From Rhodanobacteraceae bacterium (GTDB lineage: Bacteria; Pseudomonadota; Gammaproteobacteria; Xanthomonadales; SZUA-5): a stretch of 5,543 bases of DNA. Location: positions 1 through 5,543 of the forward strand of contig QIMA01000442.1 of NCBI GenBank assembly GCA_003233535.1, written 5' to 3'. Position numbers and translations under genes: made by a program. The notes below the pieces were generated by a model. That model ran no database searches. It was not told where the DNA came from and saw only the letters and a list, made by a program, of their open reading frames with translations. Of the stretch, positions 1-5,543 are shown piece after piece. The stretch's first letter is position 1. Each line of letters opens with the position of its first letter.

Positions 1-158
1 GCTAATTCCGGGTCGTTCTGGACCAGCTTGCGCCAGTTCCAGCGCTGCTCAGGCACATCGCCGACTGCGACCGCGCCGGCGAAGACGGCTTGCGCAAAGC
101 TGTCATAGTCGTCAATACCACCGGGGAATCGACAGCCAATGCCAATGACCGCGATGGG
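1..158 (-). other. N-terminal part of the next module's ketosynthase (KS)
   Basis: From about residue 1796 to the window edge, roughly 52 residues plus a partial codon. It opens with PIAVIGIGCRFPGGIDD, the standard KS start, then SFAQAVFAGAVAVGDVPE and RWNWRKLVQNDPEL. The catalytic Cys and both His residues lie outside the window, so activity cannot be judged. The RWNW form differs from the more usual RWD...YDPDP version, and the first KS here shows a DPDP version at the equivalent place. The two KS domains may therefore come from different lineages, but too little is visible to be sure. Confidence 0.93.
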
Positions 159-3100
159 GCTTTGAACGACTGTCGGTCCCGCACTGAGCCGCTTCGCGTC
201 GCCATCAGTTGGCTCCAGAAAACGGACCAGCTGCTCGGGCGTAGGGTGGTCAAACAGGACGGTGGGCGGCAGGGCGCGCCCAAGGGCACGTTCCAACTGA
301 CGGCGCAGACGGACCGCAGTGAGCGAATCGAGTCCCTGCTCGAAGAAGCCCTTTTGTGCAGGGATCTCGTTTGGATCGCTAATTCCCAGGGTTTCCGCTA
401 GATGCTCATGAACGGTGGCTGTCACGCTCCGCGCCACCGTGACTGGCCGGTCAGTTGCTGCCAGCTCACGCTGGCCGGCGACTTCGCGCGGCAAAGCGCG
501 GAACAGCGCATGTTCGCCGCCCGCGTCCATAGCTGCGCAAAATGTTGGCCAATCGATATTGGCAATAACCACGTGGCTGCGATCGCTGGCTCCAAGTCGC
601 CAGGCCGCCGCGAATGCCTGATCAACCGGCATTCCGTGCAGGCCGAGGGCACTCAAGCGCCGATCCTCATCCGAGTCGAGTAGACCACGTACGGAAAACC
701 GACCGAAGCCAATGGCAAGGCAACGCTGGCCCTGTGCGTTGCGTGCTCGCGCAAAGGCGTCTAGCGCGGCATTGGCGGCAGCGTAGCCCGCACGGCCTGG
801 TGCGCCCCAGATGCTCGCCGCTGAAGAGAACAACAGTGTGAAATCCAGCGAGCAATCAGCGCTGGCTGCGGCCAGAGCTCGAATGCCCTCGAGCTTAGGT
901 TTCGCGGCGATCGCCGCGTCGGCAGAGTAGTTGCCTGCAGCGTGGACAATGCCAGACAAGGGTCGCTGCAGTTGGGCAAGCAGTTTCTGCAGTTCGCTCA
1001 GATTGGTCACATCACCGCGCAGCACGCTCAGACTCGCACCGGCGCTACGCAGGCGCGCTAGTGTGCTTAGTGCGGCATGACTCGGTGCGCTGCGTCCGAG
1101 CAGGGCAAGGTGTCGAGCGCCGCGAGCGACCAAGAATTCGGCGAACGCCAAACCCAAGCTGCCCAACCCGCCGCTAATCAAATAGCAGCTGTCTTTGCGC
1201 AGCGGAAACCCACCGCTCGGCAGTTCTAACGGCTGCAATCGTGCCGCCGTGGTTTGATCGGTCTGCAGGCAGATTTGCGATTCGCTGTTATTGATCTGAC
1301 TGATGCGCAGTACGTCAGCGGGCGCGTGAACGACGCACTCGCCGCCGTAGCGAGCCCACGGGAGTACGCTTTGTGCGTAAGCCGTGGCCATTTGTTGTGC
1401 GATTTCGGCGTCTTCCGAGAGCGCTTCAGCCGAGCGCAACACTCGGAGCCGACCCAGTTGTGGTCGCGCAGCAATGCTGTCGATCAACGAGCCGATTGCA
1501 GACGCCGAGCGTGCCGCCGGCAGCAGCCACGTTTCATCGAAACTGACATCATCTGGTGGCTGCTTGGCGACTCGGTAACGCAAGCCTGCTTGATCCAAAC
1601 CGTCGATGAGTTGCGCGCCGAAGTCGCTCGCACCAAGCAGCAGGTGCGATCTAGCCGATGGCGCCGCGCGCGCCAGAATCAAGCTCTGCCGGTCACCATC
1701 GGAGCGCATCTCAACGGCCTCGAATCCGGCGTCCGCTAACAGTGAAGCCCAAGCCGATGAGTCCAACAGCGCCGAGTCTTTGCGCACCCCGTCGTTGTAG
1801 CGCCACCAGCCATCCAAGGTTCCGAATACCAGATCCAGCCAGCCCGGCGCAGCGGTAATTTCGCCCAATAGCAACAATCCGCCCGGACGTAGGCAGGCGC
1901 GCACGTGCGCCAAGGTTGCTGGCAAATCGCGGGTGGCGTGCAAAACGTTCACTGCCACCGCTAAATCGAAATCGTCCGCGATGCCCTGTGCGCCAGGCGC
2001 TGTCTCCGCGTCAAACAACGCCGTTTCGAAGTTGGCACTCGAAGCAAACCGTTGCTGCGCGGCGTTCAGGAAGGCCTGCGAGACGTCCGTAAACAAATAG
2101 TGGCTGCCGTCGGGCATCATCGGGAGCAGACGGGCACTAGTCGCACCCGTGCCCGCACCGATCTCGATGATGCGCCGGGCGCCGTTGGCAACCAGTGCAG
2201 CGCCGAGTGTCTCAATCCAGTTCGCTAACCCGAGAGCGAAGGGCGCGTCTGCGTAGAGCTGGGTGAGCAGTGTTAGATCGCCCTGAGGAAAGAGCACGGA
2301 GAGGGCATCGCGTCGCCCTGTCAGAATATCCGCTAAGGCCTGGCCGACGCAGTCAATCAGGGTTGTTTCGGCCACAAATGTCGTGTCAACGGGAGGCGGG
2401 CCAGCGCGCTGCGGAGCCGACGCAGCTAAGGCCTGCAACGCCAGCCGTTGTCGACGGAGAGGCTGTGTGGCATTGGCTTGTTCGGGTACCTGTCGCAGAG
2501 CCTGAGCCGAAAACCAGCCTGCTCGCGAATCCAGACCAGAGCTATCGATGGGTTCGATCGCGGGTAATGCCGAAAGCAGCGTCGCCGGATCACCCAGCGC
2601 TGAGTCGAATGCGTCGATTGGCTCCTGCACCAGTTCGTAGGCTGGCGAAAGCGTTTCCGCATTGTCTGGCCAGTATCGCTGTCGCTGAAAGCACGTGGTC
2701 GGAAATGCCGTACTCGTCCGTGCATAGGCAGCGTCGTACGCCAACCAATCCAGTTCGGCGCCTGCTTGCCATAGTTCGGTAGCGAAAAGACTCAGGGCTT
2801 CGCACAACGGTGCAGTGCCTAGTGTCAGTTTGTATCCAGCAAAGTCGGCCGTGACGCAAGCGCCTCGAGTTGGCAGCGCCGGGTCGGATTGAAGTGCGTG
2901 GGAGTCGGTCAGCACGGCTTTACCCGCGCCGACGCCTTGAAATTCGGCTTTAAGGTTCCAGCTGCGCAGGATGTTCAACACCAATAGACCGCTGGCCAGC
3001 CCTAGTTCGGTGGCGCAGGTCGCCTGGGCATGATTGGCAAAAGTGCAGTTGAGTTCTTGTTCGATGCGGCGCGCGATCAGGTCCACGCTAGGGTCAGCCA

Positions 3101-5543
3101 CGCGCCACTGGGTCAGACCGGAAAGGTTTGGCAGACCGCCTTCGAAGCAAAGCTGTGGCCGCGTGTTGCTAGCGATGAGCGTGGGTTCAGACGAGTTCAG
3201 CAACTTGTGGCGTAGGCTGTCAATATCATTGACCACTATCGCCTGGCGATATTTCAGCGCGTCGCGCGCAAAAGCCGCCCGGCAAAGCGCCGGTAACGAA
3301 GCCGTTTCGGCTGTCGCGACCTTGTGCGCTAATGCGCTTAGCGCAGACGGGCTGGAAGCGGACAAGATCAGCACCTGAATAGCGCGCTGCTCCGGCTTGC
3401 CCCGACTGCTGGCGCCTTTTTCATTGAGCGAGCGCAGGCACTCGCCGATAGCCGCGGAATCAGATTCGCGCAGCATACTGGGCAGCACAGGGGTCGTTCG
3501 ACCACACGCTTTGAGGTCTGCTTGCATGCCGCGGAGCAGCACCGGGTGTGGCCCGATTTCGACCAACAGCGCATCCGGCAAGTCGGTTATTACTTGGGCA
3601 AATGCATCGGCGAAACGCACCGGCTCACGCATGTTTCGTCCGAAGTAATCAGCATCCATGGCGCTGCCGCGGAGCATCTTCCCCAGCACCGTGGAGTAGA
3701 TTGGCGTGTTTGAATCGAGTGCTCTTATGCCCGCAAGCGCTTCGACCAATTGCGGTCGCAGAGGGTCCATTTCAGCGCTGTGGTAAGCGATGTCTACCGC
3801 GATGGGTATCACCCCAATGCCCTTTGCACGCAGCGCAGTGCAGGCAGCGGATAGGGCGTCGCTGGGGCCGGCGATAGTGACCCGGTTTCGTGCATTTTCA
3901 CCTGCGGCAAACACGTCAGGAAAATCGCGTAGAAATTCCTCAGCAGCATCCCAATCCAGCCCGACCACTGCCATACCACCAGCACCGGCAACGCGCGCCT
4001 GCAACGTGCTGCGGTGAAAAACCACGCGCACCGCGTCGCCTGCATCTATAGCGCCTGCAGCGTAAGCGGCGGCCACTTCGCCCAGACTGTGTCCGAGCAC
4101 CGCCGCAGGCTGTATTCCAGATTCGGCGAACAGGCGGGTTAGTCCAGCCTGTACGGCAACGTTCAATATTTGTGTGGCGACGGTTGTTTCCACTGGCAAC
4201 GCCAGACTCGGGTCGGCCAGGGCAAGGCGCAAGTCAAATCCAGCCAACTCACGTACGGGTCGGCGTAGAGGCTCAATGCCCGCATCAAAGCCTGGAATCC
4301 CAAGTAAGTCTCGCCCCATTCCAGCCCACTGCCCACCATTTCCAGAGTAGACAAAAACAACGGGGCGGCCGCCCCGCGGTGCTATTAGCGGCAAAGCCTC
4401 GCTATGCGGCATAGCTTCGAGCAGAGCGTGCGCATTGGTGCCGCCGAAACCAAACGAACTCACCGCCGCTCGTGCTGGCCTAGCCTCGGGATTGGGCAGC
4501 GTCTCGGCGCTGGTTGCTACGCGCAGTTTCAGCGCTTCGAAATCAACTAGCGGGCTCGGCTGCGTCAAGTGCAGCGTTGCTGGAATTTGTTGCTGCGTGA
4601 TTACGAACAACGTTTTGATCACGCCGGCGATACCAGCGGCAGCTTCGAGGTGGCCGATATTGGTCTTCACAGAGCCGACCGGTAGCGAACTCGCTTCGCG
4701 TGCCGCGCCGTACACACGGCCGAGTGCACCCAGTTCGATGGGATCGCCAATCCGCGTGCCGGTCCCGTGTGCCTCAACGTAATCAACCTCTACAGCCGAC
4801 CATCGAGCGTCGGCAAGTGCGTCCCGAATTACGCTGGTCTGGGCCTCCGGATTGGGGGCGGTTAGTCCATTAGAAGGCCCGTCGTTGTTAATCGCCGAAC
4901 CGCATAAAACGGCGAGCGGATTCAGGCGACGCGCCAGCGCCTCACTGCGCGGCATTAGCATGACAATGCCGGCGCCCTCTCCGCGCACGTAGCCGTCCGC
5001 ACTGGCATCAAATGCCTTGGATCGGCCGTCTGGCGCCATCCCGCCGAACTTGGTCATGGCGACGCTGCTGTCGGGCGAAAGGATCAGGTTTACGCCTCCC
5101 GCCAGGGCAATGCGGCTCTCACCGCTGCGAACGCTGCGCAGTGCCAGATGTAGCGCTACGAGGGAGGCCGAACAGGCCGTGTCCACAGTCAAACTGGGAC
5201 CGCAGGCGCCCAGTACATAACTTATGCGATTAGCGATTACGCCGATGTCGCGACCGGTCGCGGAATGCTGGCCAATCGCTAGGCTGCCTCCACACAGACT
5301 GCCGTAGTCGCTCCACATCGCACCCATGAACACCCCGGTGCGGCTGCCGTTTAGGCTGCTCTGGGGAATACCAGCACGCTCTACAGCCTCGATTGCCAGC
5401 TCTAAGGCGAGGCGCTGCTGCGGGTCCATGGCCAATGCTTCGCGCGGCGATATACCGAAATGCGCGGCGTCAAATCCGGCAACGTCTTCGAGGAAACCGC
5501 CTCGACGGGTCGACATTTGACCGGGAGTTTGCGGATCGGGGTC
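1..5543 (-). CDS. Modular type I polyketide synthase, internal fragment (KS-AT-AT relic-MT-KR-ACP-KS)
   Basis: A single minus-strand frame is open across all 1847 complete codons (first codon 5541-5543, last 3-5). No stop occurs and both ends run out of the window, so start, stop and full length are unknown. The domain order is KS (N-terminally cut), AT, misplaced KS-AT-type linker, AT-like relic with post-AT linker, C-methyltransferase, ketoreductase, acyl carrier protein and the start of another KS. Such proteins are cytosolic assembly lines that extend an ACP-bound acyl chain by one unit per module. From the domains, this module should add a malonate-derived unit, methylate its alpha carbon and reduce the beta-keto group to a hydroxyl. 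There is no DH, ER, thioesterase, condensation or adenylation domain here. Frame continuity and intact catalytic motifs indicate a functional gene. The specific product cannot be inferred. TTA and CTA leucine codons are common, unlike Streptomyces genes. Confidence 0.97.
159..212 (-). other. Short ACP-to-KS linker joining two modules
   Basis: Residues 1778-1795, reading PTDGDAKRLSAGPTVVQS. It is about 18 residues long, polar and Gly/Ala/Pro-containing, which is typical for an intrapeptide junction between modules. It has no coiled-coil docking helix and no stop codon, so the next module is covalently attached. Confidence 0.85.
213..437 (-). other. Acyl carrier protein (ACP) domain
   Basis: Residues 1703-1777, about 75 aa, a normal carrier length. 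The motif FFEQGLDSLTAVRLR carries the Ser that receives the 4'-phosphopantetheine arm, Ser1740 (codon 324-326). The next helix QLERALGRALPPTVLFDHPT and the final LVRFLE are standard for the fold. It holds the extender and the growing chain while KS, AT, MT and KR act on it, then delivers the chain to the KS that follows in the same polypeptide. It is a single ACP: no tandem copy is present, and no docking domain or thioesterase follows. Confidence 0.96.
492..1646 (-). other. Ketoreductase (KR) domain, probable A-type
   Basis: Residues 1300-1684: a structural half (about 1300-1455) and a catalytic Rossmann half. It reduces the beta-keto group with NADPH. The nucleotide-binding motif is YLISGGLGSLG (SGGLGSLG at 1457-1464, bases 1152-1175), then LALLGRS. 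SGIVHAAG follows. Catalytic residues are Lys1550 (894-896) in PKLEG, Ser1574 (822-824) in FSSAAS, Tyr1587 (783-785) and Asn1591 (771-773) in YAAAN. The Ser-Tyr spacing of 13 is canonical. The LDD motif of B-type KRs is missing (HAAG is followed by NYSAD), and Trp1579 lies 8 residues before Tyr, the A-type marker. Position Tyr-3 is Arg, not His, which leans to A1. The stereochemical call is an inference. No ER domain lies between the halves. Confidence 0.95.
1671..2348 (-). other. SAM-dependent C-methyltransferase (C-MT) domain
   Basis: Residues 1066-1291. It transfers a methyl group from S-adenosylmethionine to the alpha carbon of the beta-ketoacyl-ACP before ketoreduction. The lead-in LSVLFPQGD and the helical stretch up to ANWIETLGAALVA are typical of PKS C-MTs. 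SAM motif I is EIGAGTG at 1127-1133 (bases 2145-2165), followed by LFTDVSQAFL. The signature AVNVLHATRDL contains His1202 (codon 1938-1940). CLRPGGLLLLGE ends in Glu1228 (1860-1862). These correspond to the His and Glu catalytic pair known in PKS C-MTs. The tail LDLVFGTLDGWWRY and the later LLADAGFEAV complete the family pattern. All key residues are present, so I expect activity. The position between AT and KR is standard for C-MT modules. Confidence 0.93.
2349..2669 (-). other. Interdomain linker between AT region and methyltransferase, no dehydratase
   Basis: Residues 959-1065. In reducing modules this is where a dehydratase would start, but there is no HPLLG opening and no HxxxGxxxxP catalytic motif. 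At ~107 residues it is also far too short for the ~280-residue double hot-dog fold. The composition is Ala, Gln, Pro and Asp rich, with a basic run, PLRRQRLALQALAASAPQRA, and then GPPPV, typical of a flexible tether. No catalytic function is visible. The absence of a DH means the hydroxyl made by the KR should be retained unless a trans-acting or downstream domain removes it. Confidence 0.75.
2670..3197 (-). other. Degenerate AT-like segment ending in a post-AT linker
   Basis: Residues 783-958, about 175 aa against ~300 for a full AT plus a linker. It begins with RPQLCFEGG, where an AT would show a GQG-type opening. It then has a helix-like stretch, LVLNILRSWNLKAEF, resembling the AT sequence that precedes GHSxGE. 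At the elbow the motif reads GVGAGK, so the nucleophile Ser is replaced by Gly872 (codon 2928-2930), with His to Val and Glu to Lys. No second catalytic-His motif or EIGPHP follows. The end, LWQAGAELDW followed by FPTTCFQRQRYW, is a recognisable post-AT linker, so that part is secure. The AT ancestry of the middle is inferred from weak similarity that needs gaps. It could instead be a lineage-specific structural insert. It cannot be an active AT. Confidence 0.5.
3198..3374 (-). other. KS-AT-type linker displaced to the C-terminal side of the AT
   Basis: Residues 724-782. The segment starts VLILSASSPSALSALAHK and continues with LPALCRAAFARDALKYRQAIVV and a following SLRHKLL. This matches the usual pattern of the linker between KS and AT: LSARS..AL.ALA, then DL..TA..GR..F.HR.A.V, then L...L. 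In ordinary cis-AT modules that linker precedes the AT. Here the KS is followed almost directly by the AT, and this stretch comes after it. It probably keeps a structural, non-catalytic role, or marks where an older KS-linker-AT boundary used to be. It is preceded by a charged, flexible-looking stretch, NEKGASSRGKPEQRA. Confidence 0.7.
3465..4364 (-). other. Acyltransferase (AT) domain, predicted malonyl-CoA specific
   Basis: Residues 394-693, about 300 aa, a normal length. It loads the extender unit from CoA onto the module's ACP. It opens with PVVFVYSGNGGQWAGMGRDL, where the usual GQG motif reads GNG. The nucleophile motif is GHSLGE, with Ser486 (codon 4086-4088). Arg511 lies 25 residues later, matching the conserved carboxylate-binding Arg. 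The specificity motif reads AYHS with catalytic His588 (3780-3782), closer to the HAFH form of malonyl ATs than to the YASH form of methylmalonyl ATs. GHSLG rather than GHSQG agrees. The C-terminal EIGPHPVL is canonical. What follows is not the usual short VDW...QRYW post-AT linker but a KS-AT-type linker. Malonyl specificity is an inference from motifs. It fits with the module carrying its own methyltransferase. Confidence 0.95.
4416..5543 (-). other. Ketosynthase (KS) domain, N-terminally truncated by the window edge
   Basis: Residues 1-376. This domain makes the decarboxylative Claisen condensation between the upstream acyl chain and the ACP-bound extender. The window enters at DPDPQTPG, so roughly the first 60 residues are outside. 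Visible landmarks are GGFLEDVAGFDAAHFGISPRE, then MDPQQRL, the nucleophile motif DTACSAS with Cys124 (codon 5172-5174), EAHGTGT with His259 (4767-4769), NIGHLEAAAG with His298 (4650-4652), and the C-terminal FGFGGTNAHALLE. The Cys-His-His triad is complete, so this is an elongating KS and not a KSQ loading or KS0 non-elongating domain. The fold ends about 17 residues before the AT begins, much less than the ~100-residue linker usual in cis-AT modules. Confidence 0.96.

Noticed and set aside
1176..1646. Possible enoylreductase or separate domain between MT and KR core
   Set aside because: The ~155 residues fit the KR structural subdomain. There is no ER nucleotide-binding motif, and the length is half that of an ER.
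1254..1739. Plus-strand open frame of 161 codons
   Set aside because: It lies opposite the MT end and the KR structural half, which match known domains in the minus frame. No independent signal supports it.
2349..2669. Possible degenerate dehydratase between AT and MT
   Set aside because: It is only ~107 residues and shows neither HPLLG nor HxxxGxxxxP. The composition looks like a flexible linker.
2270..2782. Plus-strand open frame of 170 codons
   Set aside because: It lies antisense to the AT-MT linker and MT start of the PKS. The translation is Arg/Pro-rich with no recognisable domain, as expected for a shadow frame in GC-rich coding DNA.
4360..4380. GC-rich palindrome (gggg cggccgcc ccg) that could form a hairpin, considered as a terminator
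   Set aside because: It is inside the continuous coding frame, encodes the PRGGRP residues just before the AT, and has no following T-run.
4163..4414. Overlapping short frames on both strands, including a minus-strand frame containing a stretch of the AT in another phase
   Set aside because: The minus frame at 5543 phase encodes the AT start and GHSLGE without interruption. These frames are out of phase with it and no frameshift is needed.
1..5543. Search for repeats, CRISPR, tRNA, insertion sequences, promoters
   Set aside because: Every base belongs to the PKS coding frame. No direct-repeat array, inverted terminal repeats or tRNA-like cloverleaf was noticed by eye.

Overview
The window lies entirely inside one very large gene on the minus strand. 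I translated the minus frame that starts at base 5543. It is open for all 1847 full codons, with no stop, no plausible gene start and no gene end. The protein is a multi-domain type I (cis-AT, modular) polyketide synthase. Residue numbers below count from base 5543 as residue 1, so residue n is encoded at bases 5544-3n to 5546-3n.

Layout in the direction of translation (right to left): a ketosynthase lacking its N-terminal part (KS, residues 1-376); an acyltransferase (AT, 394-693); a KS-to-AT-type linker in an unexpected place, after the AT (724-782); a degenerate AT-like stretch ending in a canonical post-AT linker (783-958); a linker with no dehydratase (959-1065); a SAM-dependent C-methyltransferase (C-MT, 1066-1291); a ketoreductase (KR, 1300-1684); an acyl carrier protein (ACP, 1703-1777); and the first ~50 residues of the next module's KS (from ~1796). 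This is a complete extension module (KS-AT-MT-KR-ACP) apart from the missing KS N-terminus, joined in cis to a second module.

How it works (known family chemistry plus inference): the KS takes the growing chain and condenses it with an extender loaded by the AT, predicted to be malonyl. The C-MT methylates the alpha carbon from SAM, and the KR reduces the beta-keto group to a hydroxyl, probably A-type stereochemistry. With no dehydratase or enoylreductase, the module should leave an alpha-methyl-beta-hydroxy acyl unit on the ACP, which passes it to the next KS. All catalytic residues I checked in KS, AT, MT, KR and ACP are present.

The most unusual point is the AT region. The ~100-residue linker normally between KS and AT is missing there (only ~17 residues remain). 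A recognisable copy follows the active AT, and after it comes a shortened AT-like segment whose nucleophile motif is lost. This looks like an AT gain or replacement that left a relic, but the AT nature of the relic rests on weak similarity.

Organism: GC is about 60 % (estimated from a few lines), and Leu codons TTA (13 in frame) and CTA are used freely. That argues against a very high-GC actinomycete or myxobacterium. A proteobacterium or another moderately GC-rich bacterium fits, but no taxon can be assigned. There is no gene-free stretch, and I saw no RNA gene, mobile element, CRISPR array, promoter or terminator.
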